Shown here: in pieces, positions 25,692-38,193 of the stretch | How the letters are laid out: every line of letters starts with the position of its first letter | Numbering within the stretch: the stretch's first letter is position 1 | NCBI RefSeq assembly: GCF_001649575.2 | Contig: NC_051453.1 | Location: 14,728,562-14,792,561 of the forward strand | Direction: 5' to 3' | Origin: Kryptolebias marmoratus | Lineage: Eukaryota; Chordata; Actinopteri; Cyprinodontiformes; Rivulidae | Length of the DNA stretch: 64,000 nt | Translations under genes and position numbers: made by a program | The notes under the pieces: model-generated | Databases searched by the model: none | The model's input: the letters and a program-made list of their open reading frames with translations, nothing else | What the model was told of the DNA's origin: nothing

Positions 25692-28599
25692 GTCAGATTT
25701 GTTTTCTAACATAGAGGGGTCTATTTGACAAGGATAAACACAAAAAAACAGATCAAACAAAACAAAAGACATAACTATGGAAACAAAAGAGGCAAGTGAA
25801 GGGGGAAAGAGCAGAACTCCCAGGAAGACCCAGTTGTTCCTACTTGGGTAAAAAATTCCCTGTAATTAAAATCATACAATCATTCCATGTTCTGATTAAC
25901 TCCTCAAAATTCGGTGAGTGCCTTCTGGGGTCAACAACAAGGCTTGGGCCTCATGTGAATGTCAGATGTGGCAGCAGATTGCTTTGTGGTGTCTTAGAAG
26001 CAAATGTTTGGGCTGTGAGCTCAATGCCAGAGCACAGACAAGTAGAATGTGTCTTTTTTTGCCTTAACATGCAACATCTTGCTGTTTTACAGTGTTGATG
26101 TTTCGTGTTGTAAATTATAGCTTTTTGCACAATTTCATGGTTAAAGCATATGCTGAAATTTTAAAAACAATCTTGTTAAAGTAACTCTTTTTACTCTTTA
26201 GTGCAGGTTAACAAGTTATGATAAGATCATTGTGATTTTTCTTTACATAAATCCAAATTTCTTAACATACAAGCAGATGTTTTTCTTTTAAAGGGCAATG
26301 TTTACTGCTCATCACGGACTGCAGATGCCAACATCTGTTAGATTACAGCAATCTTATGAAGGTACTGACAACATTGTTACATAATTTAACTAAGAAACTT
26401 AGTCACAATATCCTATTTTATCTATAGACTCCATAATTTTGTCAAGCTCTGCACCACAAGATATTTCTGCAAAATACTGTAATTCATTTTGCATTTTTTC
26501 ATCCCTCTTTATTATTTTTAGAAGTATTTTTCTTTTCCTGACAGTAGCACTAGAGCTGTTTTGATCAGCATTTTATTTAATGTTTCTTGCTTAAATATAG
26601 GTCGTAGTCGCGTTGTTGTTGGGTTTTTTTTACATTGGTACATTGTAGATTTTGTCCACATTTTGGCTCAACCTGTCTCAGGATGCACGGCCGTTGCAAC
26701 AACCACCTTTGGCCCTCTGTCACAGTGTGATGTACAGAACCATTTTGGTGCAACTACCAAAGAGAACATCACAAAAATCTTCATGATTGGTTGTTTCATC
26801 ATCTTGCAGTAGTACCATTACTTTCAGAATTAGCCTCAGACACCTGGCTGCCTGTGATTAGTGACAGATGCATGGATAGCTGGAATGGTAGCAATAAAGC
26901 TATCTTGTTGTTATCTTATTTAAACTAACATTAAACTCTACTAAATCTACTAAATGTTTGGTTGTCAGACATCATCATACATGTCCTGTTTGTAAGACTG
27001 AAGAGTTTGTCTTAAAGTCGCTGAGTTCCTTGTTAATCTGTTGAACAACTTTAAGCCTGACATGGTAGTCATTGTGGTATGAACACAAGCTGATATGAGC
27101 AAGACTAGATTAGATTGTCAATCAGAAGCCATTTAAAGAGCTAATGTGTAAGCAATTTAAATATGGACCCCCTTAAAAAGATCCAAACTACTCCTTTAAT
27201 TTCCGTATTTAAGACAGAGAGATCCCCTATATCCGGGAGGATTATATTGCCATTTTCACAAATAATCTCTCAAATGCACGTCTGTTTCACTCTTTTATTA
27301 TGTGTGAATATAGAGAGGCAGAAATAGAGCTTGAAGTTTATTCGTTGATGATCCACTTCTGAGCCAGCTGCCTCTCAAACAAAAATAAATACTAAAAAAA
27401 AAAAAAACTTACGGGATATCACGTTTGATTCTTAATGGGGTACGAAGGTCAGCATCAAAACACATGACAACTTATTTAATTTTTGTTGAAGCTCTCATAA
27501 AAATGAGGGGACATTGATTGTATAAGATTTGCTGAGCTTATCTTTTCAGATCCTATGTGAAATGACGAAGTGTTTGACCCCACTGGAGAAATCGATGGAT
27601 TTTCTGTATCCAATGATTGAAGTTGAGGTTTGTTGCGTTGAACTGTTCTGTATGGGTGTGCTGTGAACACATAACAGCTCTCTGAGAGCCAGGAGCCCAA
27701 GGAGGATGTTCTCAAGTTGAGGAACCTAATCTTTCCCAGCAGGGATCGAAGCAGCTCTGTAAGTATCTGAATAGAGATAATATCTCTATAATGAGGCCTG
27801 TTTTGTACCATCAAAGTCTTCAAAAGGATCTGAAACCTGACCTCCTTCCTAGCACGGACAATCCCCTAGTAAAAGCTGCCTATTATTAGTTGTTTTTCCC
27901 TTCCTGTTAAATCCTTGTCTTTCTTTTTCTTTTGTGTTTTAGCTATTCACTCATGGCCAAGTGCTTTTTCATATCCTCGCATTTTGCTACTTTGGGAGTC
28001 AGGTTGTTTTTCTTGTTTTAGACAAATCTTTATCTACATGCACAACAGTGCTTGTCACATCTACGAGGAAATCATTCATGGGCAGATAATATTTTTGCAT
28101 TTCAGTGGCAGCTCATCATTTTGGCAGTCATGTTTGATCAGTTCAGACTCAACATAAGTGTAACTCATATATTTGAGTTGTGATTGGATGATAAAAAATC
28201 CAGACGGATCTAAATGAACCGACTGGACCACTGCAACTTGGACCTATGTATATTTGCATATCCTCCTTTATGACCATTGTCCATTGTCAGCTTTTCTTGT
28301 GATAAGCATCTATCTGATGCTGCAATGGGTTTTGAGATACTTTACAAGTTAAGATCCAAGCAGCTGACAGGAAGTGATAAAGCTTTCACACCTGTGCACA
28401 GATAATCTGGTCTAAAAAAAGCTCAGGGATGCAAACATAGATGGAAAAAAATTTAAATGCTTCGCAGCTCTATAGATGCATCATTTAAATTCAGGTCTTT
28501 GTAGTTAGGCCCATCGAGTCATTAAATATGTCCCTCTTACAACGCAAATATGGGTAAAACTGAGTGACAAAAGTTGAGCCACAACAGAGGTAGTTTTTT

Positions 28600-29310
28600 C
28601 TACATGAGACGTTGCCCTAAGTGATGCAGGTGCACAAGCCCACACGACAGGCTCTCACGCACTGACAACTACATGTCAAAGGTATTTAGCCATGCATAAG
28701 TCTTACAGGAAAGTATCTCCATTAGGTTACCTTGGCCAGGTGAAGCAGCTTCAAATACAGCCCTCTGTGCATCTGTTAAACAAATAGGAAGCCCCTACAA
28801 AGGTGTGCAAAAGAATCCGCATGATCAAAGTGGGCGAGAAAAGCAGCCTTGTCCTGGCCTGGCCATTATCGGGCCCCATGAATGGCTGTCTTCTCCTCTT
28901 TTGTTGGTCGAGGCATTGACAGTCACTCACCCGGCAATGACTGTCACACCAGCGCAAAGAGCCAGCCGCCGACAGGGGCCGACCACATCAAACGAGGCTG
29001 TCAAGGGGCCCTGCTTGTGAACTGTGGCAACAAACACCTCCTGATCCTCACCTACAGCTCAGCGGCAGACACCCACCGCTGTGCTCTCGGCTACTGCCTC
29101 CACTGAGGAAAGATGTACCGCCCGGACCTCATTTCCTCCTCTGTCCTACCCCCCCAGCCCCTCCACACCTCTCGCCCTCTTTCTGTCAAGTAGTGCTTGT
29201 GCTAACCTCCAGGCTGTCGAAACATAAGGGGCCACTAAAGTGTTTAAGAATGCTTTATGGATGCATGACAAGGTGAGACTGGCGCTGCTGGGGGCCAGAA
29301 AGTGTGCTGG
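28600..29310. promoter_or_regulatory. candidate regulatory island with TGACAGTCA inverted repeat
   Basis: A block of about 700 bp clearly less AT-rich than its surroundings and without a convincing reading frame. It contains a perfect 9-bp inverted repeat, TGACAGTCA at 28917-28925 and TGACTGTCA at 28938-28946. TGACAG is the core site of TALE homeodomain proteins (Meis/Tgif). A TCF/LEF-like 'gatcaaag' lies near 28823. Enhancer role is inference. It lies 1.2 kb upstream of polrmt and about 10 kb downstream of fgf22. Confidence 0.3.
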
Positions 29311-30299
29311 ATGTTAATGAGATACATTCAGGTTTAATTTCAATTTAGACCAGAGTCACACTTGATTTAAACTTTATGAGGTTTGAACTTCAAAAGTCAA
29401 CTAATAAAAGAAAACTACATATTTCAACAAGCTGTGACAGGTACTTTAGCCTGGGTGAAGACCAGCTTTTATTCACACAGCTGGAAATAAATGAAACCTC
29501 ATGTACAATGGATTTTTTTTAGTTAACAAGATGTAAATGATGAGATGAGTAAGTAAGCGTAGCCAAATATTGTAAAAATCCTGTGAAAACATTAAACGGC
29601 CTGTTCTGCAATTTTGGGATTCACATTCTTTCCTTAAAAACCTCGTTAAAGGCTGGTTTGTTTAAAACAGATGTTTAAAACATATCACAAATTTATAGCA
29701 ACCACTACCTGCCAAGTAGGTCTTATTTACAACCGTGCAGGATGTAGAAGAATGATCAGGATTCAGTTTTATGGCGTCTATAAGCAATATGCAAAAAGAT
29801 ACAGCCATAACATTTGTTTTCCAAAACGATAAGATGCTGTAGTTGACATGAAATAAAATGTATATTTATATGTTTTATTAATAATAAACAGGTGACAACA
29901 AACTTAATTAAAAAAAACCCACATGAAACATAAACTGATTAGTTATTTTGTTAATAAACATTCATTCAACTTGTTTCAAATTGACTTCTGCTTGTTTGTC
30001 TGTGTGGAGACTGCCACCTGTTGGCCAAGAAGATACAACAATACAGTATGAATAATAAAAAATATATATTTTATAAAACTCATTAAAGTCAATTTGTAAA
30101 ACAAAACAAAAAAAGAAAGAAGAAGACAAAACCATTTATATTAAAAAGAGCAATCACTGTGTGAAGATTCACCCTTAAAATAGTCACAGAGGGAACTTAT
30201 ATAAATAAATCATACACAGTGTGTGGTTAAAACTCAAACTTTTATTGTAGTTTTTTTTATTTCAGTCTTTAAAAGTGTTCATTTTGTCCCGAATCACTC

Positions 30300-30476
30300 C
30301 GTGGAGCATTTAGGAGTATTTTAAAGACACATTAAAGCGGCGCTGATGGTTAACTCGATTTTTCGGAGCTCTTCTCGTCAGGCCTGACGGAGCGATCATC
30401 TCTCCTCGCGACCAGCTTCGTCTGATTCAAGATGGCTGCCTAGGGCTGGGAAGTAACGCGGTTGCTGGATGTCAAC
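30300..30476 (+). promoter_or_regulatory. polrmt: polrmt promoter and 5' leader with YY1-type motif
   Basis: This short CpG-containing stretch directly precedes the polrmt start codon in AT-rich surroundings and has no clear TATA box. AAGATGGCTGCC at 30429-30440 matches the YY1 element, which often sits at or just after the transcription start of nuclear genes for mitochondrial proteins. If it is transcribed, its ATG opens a tiny reading frame (ATG GCT GCC TAG, 30432-30443) ahead of the main start. Confidence 0.6.
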
Positions 30477-30618
30477 ATGTCACTTCTAAGAGCATGTACC
30501 TTTGCCAAATGCTTCAGTCGGCGCAGTTTATTGGAAAAATGTGCTCTTGGCCAGTCTTTTGCGGACTATTGCCGGCTGTGTGTGTCGGCGAGGAACGGCG
30601 CAGTGAGATGGATATCAG
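30477..30618 (+). CDS. polrmt: polrmt exon 1 (mitochondrial presequence)
   Basis: Start ATG at 30477 has A at -3, a good context, and is the only ATG in this frame near the promoter. Residues 1-47 begin MSLLRACTFAKCFSRRSLL. They are rich in Arg/Lys, Ser and Leu with almost no acidic residues for the first 19, as expected for a matrix-targeting peptide. Donor GTGAGC at 30619, phase 1. A TTG 15 bases upstream in frame is not needed. Confidence 0.85.
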
Positions 30619-31714
30619 GTGAGCCGAAGCAAACTCTGGGTGATAAAACCACTTTATCTGACGGGAAAAACAAACTTTATTAAGTTTCATCGAGGATTCC
30701 TGTGTTAAAAAAACGGATATGCTTACATTCTAGTTGAGTCAAGTGTTTAAATATATTTAAATGGTGGTCCTCTTACATGTAGCTTAGTGAACAATGTGTT
30801 GTGAGCCTGCGGTGTTGTAAGAAAACATGGGTTTTGAGCATATTTTAAAAGCAAGAAAACAACATTTTCTTCCTATTAGAGTCATTTCGACTGATGGGAA
30901 TTTTGCTTTAGCTTAGGATAATGGAAAGGTTGGTGGTTTGAAGACCAGCACCTCTTTGCCCTTGAGCAACATCACTGGGCTAAACCTCAGATTCTCATGT
31001 TTATAGTTGCCTAGTGAATATTTTTTAGATTCACTAGGCATAAAAACACACAAAAATGCAATTTTATTTTTCCTTACGGAACCTGTGCGTCCCGGAAAGA
31101 GTAAGCAGTGTTTTCTGTTTTTTATTTAGAGACCAGAGGATCTTTAATATGGTAGACTCAATGAACTAAATCTATTTAATACATGGCTTTATTATAGAGA
31201 GATAAACACCAGCTTTTGACTAAGTTGTGCAGAAGTTAACACACTTTTTTTGTACATTTGTTAATATGTGATAACATGTCATACTGACAAATTGCATTAA
31301 TCAATAATTTTGGGTTAAAATAAAGAGCAGGCTATGTTATATTAGCCATGAATTAAAATAATAAGGTTACTCGAAGTGTTTACGGTTGTTTTTAAATACA
31401 AACACATGTGCTAAATAAGATTTTATGCACTTAGGTTTGTTTGTTTTTCTTTTTCCTAAAGCAAAACAATTAAAATCAAGTAAAATACCCCATTAAAAAA
31501 AGATTTGGGTGCAGAGAGGTTTTATTTTGCGGAACATTTATATTCAGAGGTCAGTCGGATTACATTAACAGTGAAAGCCCTCAGCTGTTTGTTGTGGGTG
31601 AGTGGTTACTTATTCATGCTGGATCATTTACTGCAGTATTATTCTTAAGCTCTGTTGTTTAAAGAAGAATTTGCATGTGCTTGTTTTCTTTCTTTGAATG
31701 TACTGCCCCTCCAG
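30619..31714 (+). other. polrmt: polrmt intron 1
   Basis: 1096 bp, phase 1, AT-rich. Nothing else supportable seen. Confidence 0.85.
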
Positions 31715-31813
31715 AAACCCCTTTGCACCTCCAGAGAAGAAATGTTTTGTCTGTATTCCCAAAGTCAGATGATGCAAAGAAACGTGTTCTTGAACAGTCT
31801 CAGCTGCTTGACG
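31715..31813 (+). CDS. polrmt: polrmt exon 2
   Basis: Acceptor 'cccctccag'; 99 nt, phase 1 on both sides. Reads TPLHLQRRNVLSVFPKSDD then AKKRVLEQSQLLD, part of the poorly conserved N-terminal extension. Too short to be called alone; support is the exact phase fit between exons 1 and 3 and good splice sites (donor GTAGGT). Confidence 0.8.
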
Positions 31814-32077
31814 GTAGGTTGATTAAGACTGCACGTTCTTATTGAGTAGTCACGCTAAATGTTAGGAGCATTAAAGATTTTAGAGTTTTTTTTTTTTTTT
31901 CATTATTTCTGCTGCGAAGCAAAATATAGTAGGAATCAATATTAGTTTATGTGTTCCAGAGCTTTTATGGATTTCTGTGTTTTTTTAAAGTTTGCCACAC
32001 TCATCAGCCTCAGTGTGCTGATGCAGTTATTTGCACGTTCTAGAGGATGCACTTTATGATCTTTGCTTCCTTTTCAG

Positions 32078-32910
32078 TGCTTGAGGCAAGGATCCAGCAG
32101 CTCCAGTCTGACGTCGTTTTAGATGTCCAGCATGCGAAGGTGCAGTTTGTGAAAGTTCCCTCTTGTAGAAGGGGTGTCTCGTCTGGTAGGATTCCCACCA
32201 GAGGGTCACTCCTGGAAAAAACTGACATTCCGAAATCAGGACCGTCAAAAGGAGCCTATAAATCACATCCCAGCCGCTGGATGGAAAAATTATTTCAGGA
32301 AAAGAAAACTAAACTTAGGAAACTGCTGCACGTTCAGCTGAATTTCCAGAAAAGTGCCGAAGTGCTAACGGTGAAACCTAAAGGTAACAAAAGCAGCTTA
32401 AAAGCCGCAAGTACAACACATAAAACTATATCTTCTGCTTCGGAAAGGAAGAGAAGTGGCAAGAAAGTGTCAGATGAAATTTGCGCTGCACTTTCTGCAC
32501 CAACCACAGTTTCGCTTGTCACCGCAGAAAAAACAGCAACGACAAGTAAAGCATCTAAATGGAAGGGCTCGAAACAAAAGAGTTCAAACAAGGATGGAAA
32601 AGCAGAGACGAGCATCGATTCCGAGGCCACGAAGATGGACCTGGCTGAGATCGAGGAGCTTCACAAAAGACTCAATCAGCGAGTACCCCACTGGACAGTT
32701 CAAGATAAACCGGAGATCTCGCAAGATGGCACCGGAAGTCCGTGTGGGGACACCCACCTCAGCATCCTCGCTTACCTGGAGGCGTGTGTGTTTATAGGGG
32801 ACATTGAGCGGTCGCAGAATTTCCTGCTCAGTCAACACAGAGTCGTGAGTCGGCGCAAACATCTCACTACGGATGTTTACAACATCATGATGAGGGTGTG
32901 GGCCAAGAAG
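32078..32910 (+). CDS. polrmt: polrmt exon 3 (linker and first PPR-like repeat)
   Basis: Large exon of 833 nt, residues 81-358, opening with VLEARIQQLQSDVV. Residues about 179-262 are low-complexity and rich in Lys, Ser, Thr and Ala, suggesting a disordered linker. From about residue 308 (HLSILAYLEACVFIGD, later TDVYNIMMRVWAKK) the sequence has the helix-pair pattern of the pentatricopeptide repeats found in vertebrate POLRMT. Acceptor 'ccttttcag', donor GTAAGT, phase 1 to 0. The reading frame stays open upstream of the acceptor for ten codons, but the phase match with exon 2 places the true start at 32078. Confidence 0.93.
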
Positions 32911-33065
32911 GTAAGTGCTAAAGGCTAAAACTAAACTAAAAAGCAAAAAAAAAAAAGTCTTACCTTTTATCAGTAAATTTGTCTGATTGGCGTCATTATA
33001 AATACGTTTGCTTAAAGTTATTTTGAAAGTACTGATCATGGTTCCTTTTATGTCTTTCTCCGAAG

Positions 33066-33199
33066 GGTACTTTACATCAGGTCGGCCGCATCTTTATTCT
33101 GCTGGAAGAAGCTGGTCTGAAGCCGAATCTCGGATCTTACTGTGCTGCGCTCGAGTGCATGGGTCGCAATCCAAACTGCTTCCCGAATACCATACTGAG
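33066..33199 (+). CDS. polrmt: polrmt exon 4 (PPR-like repeat)
   Basis: 134 nt, residues 359-403. Reads GTLHQVGRIFILLEEAGLKP then NLGSYCAALECMGRN, a clear PPR-like helix pair ('LLEEAGLKPN..SY..AL'). Phase 0 in, phase 2 out, donor GTATGT. The preceding intron is only 155 bp. Confidence 0.93.
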
Positions 33200-33504
33200 G
33201 TATGTTTGCAACTGTACACTCTACCACACAAACCAAATTCATAAAGGGATGTGTTCATAATAATAAGCATTTCATATTTTGACACATGGAGGGTAGAGGT
33301 TGCAGTTTCAAAGAACAGCAGAAGTAATACAGAAATTTACCAGCAGGGGGCATACTGTGGTCATCGTTTGCATTTTTGCTTATTTTTTCTCTCATACTAT
33401 TTATATATAAATAAAAGTTTTAGTAACCCTGCTGGGAAAACTAAAACTCTTCTCTTAATGAACACCAGGATGTTGGTTAGTTTTCTTCTATTAATAGTGT
33501 CAAC

Positions 33505-33872
33505 ATAATTTTGTTTGGGGTGGAACAGCGGTGTAGTGGTTAGAGCTGTCACCTCCCAGCGAAAAGGTTGCAGGATCGCTTCCTGACCTGGGGCCTTCCT
33601 GGGTGGCGATTAGATGTTCTCCCTGTGCTCGCGTGGGTTTACTCCAGGTACTCCAGTACCAAGGTCTGTGGTTAGGTTAGTTTTACTCCCACTTAATTGG
33701 GAGTGAGAGTGTGGATGGTTGTTTGTCTCTATGTGTCCCTGTGATGGACTTGCGACCTGTCCAGGGTCCTGTCCCCGCCTCTCACACAGTGATGGCTGGA
33801 GACAGGCTCCAGCTCCCTGCGGCCCGGAATGGAAAAGCGGGTAAAGAAAATGGATGGAAGGATAATTTTGTT
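33505..33872 (+). mobile_element. tRNA-derived SINE copy with 11-bp target duplication
   Basis: A 346-bp insert (33516-33861) flanked by perfect direct repeats ATAATTTTGTT at 33505-33515 and 33862-33872. The head has an A-box-like 'tagtggttagagc' and a B-box-like 'ggatcgcttcc', showing tRNA origin. The tail ends 'aaaatggatggaagg', a short tandem tail instead of poly(A). The body ('cctgtccagggtcctgtccc', 'ggctggagacaggctccagc') is familiar from a very abundant teleost repeat. The clean duplication points to insertion by reverse transcription. I do not assign a family name. Confidence 0.85.
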
Positions 33873-35510
33873 ATTTTTGACTTCTGCCTGGTCAGTAACT
33901 TGGGAAAGCGCTGAGCTTATAATATAATTTTTAACAAGTTACCAACTTATGTCAAATGATGCATGACACTCATAGCATTTTAGACAGTCTGAAAAATGAA
34001 CTTTGACAAATATAAGGTCAGTGTTGTCTGTAATAGATTGGGCTTGGCTTTATAGAAAACCAATAATTCTGGTTTTAGTGATGCTGCCTTCTGTTACCTA
34101 AATCGTAAAAATTGTGCCTCTAAACTGACATCTTTTGTGCAAGTTTTTCCTCATCAACGGCAACCTTCGTTATTTGTCCCTCATAAGTAACGGGCCCTTT
34201 CTGACTAATCGCTGGTAATTATGTTCACAGACCCTCTTGATTTGTTGCATGACATTTAGTTTAAATAAACCAGTTGGACACAGCGGAGGCTTCAGAAGGC
34301 GGCTGCATGTATCGTGGCATGTGTGCCTGTTTTGTATCAGCTGCCATCCATCAACTGGCCTGCTGCCTAGTCAGTAGCAGGCTTCATATTGGATTTTCTT
34401 CTTCTTTTTTTTCTTTTCTAATGGGTATACCATTAGACTGGAGTTGTTATGGCAGAAAAGGCCACAGTCGATTTTCCTTCATTTAAGTCAGCAGATATTA
34501 AAATATTGACCCAGTTATTTTCTTTAATTCTGACAGAAACAACAATAGAGACACAAAAACCTATATGGGTTCTGTCTTATCAGAGGGAAAGAAAGATGAC
34601 CTTGTTAAGAAATGAGTGATTGGTTATGGTGGCGTGTTGCTTGTGCTGAGCTCCTCCTCACTCATCCTCAGCTCAGAGGTGTGCCACTTCTGAATAAACT
34701 TTTAAACCTCCATGACATCTCTGTGTTTTATTATGTGACACAGAACAGCAGAGGTGCGTCGTGTCTGGCTTGAAAAATTATGTGTTAAAGAGGCTTTTGT
34801 TAACGCTGATTTAAAAGAAAAAATATATTTTTAATTGACGCATCTGCACATTGATAACCAATGTTTCATGTTTTCATCAGTGAATTGACTCTAGTTGATA
34901 AAGTGCAACAGTGAAATCAATAAAATACTGTAGGTATGCATGTTGTTTGTACATTGATATATATGTAGGTACATACAATATAGTACAATACAGTACAATT
35001 TAGGGAAGGTGCATTTGACACAGAACATTGTGGTTCAGTTTGGTGTAAATTGGTTACCATTATTTACTTGGCAAGAACCGTTTTTTAGGTACACACAGTC
35101 AGGTCACCAGGTAAACTGTGAGGATTTAGGTTTGTTGGCTGACTCATGATGTGCAGATTACACTCACTCAGTGTAAGTGGTTTCTAAACTTTTTAGTTTT
35201 TATGTATTACTCTGATACTAATGGGAAGATGCTTTGATCTTGCACATATTTAGTGAAACCTGTCAGCTGTTAAATGTAGAGTTGAATGATGTACAGCACA
35301 TTTTGTTCCATTCTTAAATCCACAGACTGATGCAATTACATCCATAACGCTTAAACTTAGTTTCCAGTTTGTTTCTGTTAAACATCACACCTTTATAAAA
35401 TACCATAGATTACTATAAATAGATGCTATAAATCCTCCTTGATTAATATGGCTTAAAGCATACCAGAGTTGGTCATGTTAAGTGCTCTTTTATTACCCGC
35501 ACATGAGAAA

Positions 35511-35529
35511 AACACACACACACACACAC
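35511..35529. repeat. (CA)n microsatellite
   Basis: About nine CA units. Confidence 0.9.
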
Positions 35530-36353
35530 TCTACTTTTACATACTGGGGACATCACCCAGTGCAGTATGGTCCAATAGTGGGACAAGTGGCAAAGCAGTG
35601 GGATCTGGTTGGTTCATTGATCACTGTAAGCTGATGCTTATATGACATTGTGGCTGTACAGTGGTGCACTTTGAGTCTGACTTTCTCTTCTATTGCCTTC
35701 ATTGTTATCATATCTTTTTTTTTCTTTTCCCAGCTTTTTCCACAAAGATTGCGCTCACTTATTAAGTCACTTTTACTGCATCCTTGTCCTTAGCAAACGT
35801 AAGCTGCTCTTCTGTTTCTCCTCTTTCAACGCTCACCCTTTTAAGGATTTCTTTTGTAAGTGCTGTGTCCTCCAGAGCTCTGCGTTCCCCGAGGTGCAGC
35901 AGAGCAGTCGCCAGGCTGATTATGCTCTATCTGTCAACCTCTCTGCCCTCTTTGTTCCTCTGGACCACACTGCCAGCTCCCAGACTAATCCCGTCTTTGT
36001 TCGAGGCTTTCTCATTTGCTCAGACCAAGATTGCACGTTGCAACACAAGTGACTCCAAGGCGCGAGTGAAATTACCCAAAAATGTGACCTCTGTGACTGT
36101 AAAGATGTTTTCACATAGAAATAGGATCATTTTAAGCAGCAGGGCTGTGGTGGGTGTGTCGTTTTTGTAGTGATGTGCTGATCCCAGCTCACTAATGATT
36201 AGTTTGAATAACTGGAAGCTGCTGAGTCATGGTTTCCTCCAGATGCTAATTGGCGCACTGTTATTTATAATTATCTTGAGTGAAAGGTGTGCAAGGTGAA
36301 GCGGAGCTTGATTGTCCTCTGTGGTTGGTGATAAATGAGTTTTTCTCACTTCT

Positions 36354-36367
36354 CCCCCCCCCCCCCC
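36354..36367. repeat. C14 homopolymer
   Basis: Run of 14 C, followed closely by a T-run, in polrmt intron 4. Confidence 0.95.
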
Positions 36368-38193
36368 AACCTTTTTTTTATGCAATGCTTTTGTTGGCCT
36401 TTAGGGGGCAGTGTAATCAAACAGGCTAGCTACAGAGCACACAGAGGCCATTCAGGTCAGTTGTTTTTACACTACCTTGTATCAGGCTTTATGAACATAC
36501 GTTTTGTGGTACATGGCTGAAATTTAGTCAATTAAGCCAATATTCAGTAAGCATGTGAGAGCTGAATTTTCTTACAGAGTATAGTTTTTTTGCTTAAAAT
36601 GTTTTTGCAATACACATTCAGGCTTTGTTATTATAAGGATAAAGGCTAATACCATAAAAATATAGCAATAAATCATATAATCTGTTCTTTTATCGCCTTA
36701 GCCTCACTCATCAAATAAGAATAATGATTCATTAAACTGAAAATTTTTATTTCTAAACCGTTCATGCATCAAATTTAATAGTAGAAAGCTCATTTTATTA
36801 AACGTCTCATTTGTATTCCAACGAGCAGTTGCTCATTGGCATATCATCTGCATTCGGCAGTCCAGTGACAGAGACTTTGCTCTCTCTGGGAGATCTCTTG
36901 GAGATTTTATTCAAATAAACGTTTCACTGATGTTGTCGGCGCCCATCTGCCTCTGGATCAAACTGATACTCCGAGTCTGACAGAAAGCTTGTCAATGCAA
37001 ATAAGTAAATTGATATTCTGTAACTGTCCGTGGTGTTTTCTTTTAGAGCTGAATTAATCAGAGTCAGTTCGAGTTAGTCTTACCTGAGTTTTATTCCCAC
37101 GTCAGCAGGCAGGTCAAATGTTACGAACTTTTAACTTGTGGTAAGACTCCAAACTCTGATTCACTATAATAACCGTAATCTGCCACATAAATGAAAACCT
37201 ACATCTCAGTGTGTTTTATCCTGGGTGATCTAATGTAAACTGTATTTACTTGGTATTTGAAATCTTGTAAACAATATTACATCACAGACTGTAAAACCAG
37301 ACATTTTACAAAACGCAGATTATTAGGTTATTTAGTTAATTTATTATGTGCTTCTAGCCATAATCTGTAATCTAATACAACTATTGTCTGTTCATAAAAG
37401 TCAGTTTGCCTTGAAAATACTACAAACACTCTAAATTGTTCATATAGTCGAAGCAACACTTTTTACACCTTTATTTATCAAATGCATCAACAGTATTGGA
37501 ATAAATCTTTAATATCTGGTGTGTTATTTAGTGAATAATGTGATTTCTAAAACTTGAAAATTGAAGGTGAAGTGAGGTTTTGGGCAAAATCTTTGAAAGA
37601 CTCTTCATTTTATCATATTCTGCTTCAAAAGACTTCCTTAGAATTTTTCAAAATCATTTCGAGAAATAGTTATTCAGGCTTTTGAAAGTCTTTACACAGG
37701 CCAGTCCTTACACCTGAACGTTTTCAAAAGAATGTTTTCTTCTTATCACTTTTATTAATAAGCCATTTTAACAATTATTGTATGAATCATTCAAGAGTAA
37801 ACAGTAAGCGCATAATAGACAACCCAGAAACAAACAAACAAAATAAATTGCTTTTTGGTCTTTTTGTGTTGGCAAGAACTAGGCGACCGGTGTAAAATAG
37901 TAGTTTTGTAAAAAACAAGATGATTACCAAAAACTGTTACTTGAAACCTTGGCATGCAGTAGACCAGCGATGGTCAAACTTTTTTTTAAGGAGTACCACT
38001 TTAGAAATTTAAGATGCGATGGTTCCTGTTGCATATACAGCAGAGTGTGGCATCAAATATATTGTGGCCTTGGCTCTTCTTCGGCCTCAATTTCCTTATC
38101 AAAATTTCTTACCCCTATGTACCACTAAGTGTACTTGTACTGTGGTATGAGAACCATTGTAATAGATGGTTAACTGAAGGATAAGGTTATTTC

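Larger units (their letters stand above)
20891..30300. other. intergenic region between fgf22 and polrmt
   Basis: About 9.4 kb with no supportable gene. It contains a TA microsatellite, a Tc1-derived MITE, a G-quadruplex candidate, GA/purine-rich and further TA repeats. Less AT-rich islands at about 22080-22480, 23380-23870 and 28600-29310 look constrained rather than random, but this can only be judged by alignment. The rest is AT-rich with no visible structure. Confidence 0.7.

Noticed and set aside
28805..29106. Overlapping open frames in the block upstream of polrmt
   Set aside because: Several frames are open at once because the block is less AT-rich; no protein signature. A non-coding regulatory role fits better.
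32584..33039. 151-codon minus-strand open frame
   Set aside because: Shadow of polrmt exon 3 on the opposite strand, running on into the intron.
35693..36170. Overlapping open frames of 119 and 128 codons in polrmt intron 4
   Set aside because: Ser/Leu/Phe-rich translation of pyrimidine-rich DNA, no domain, in different frames of the same stretch.
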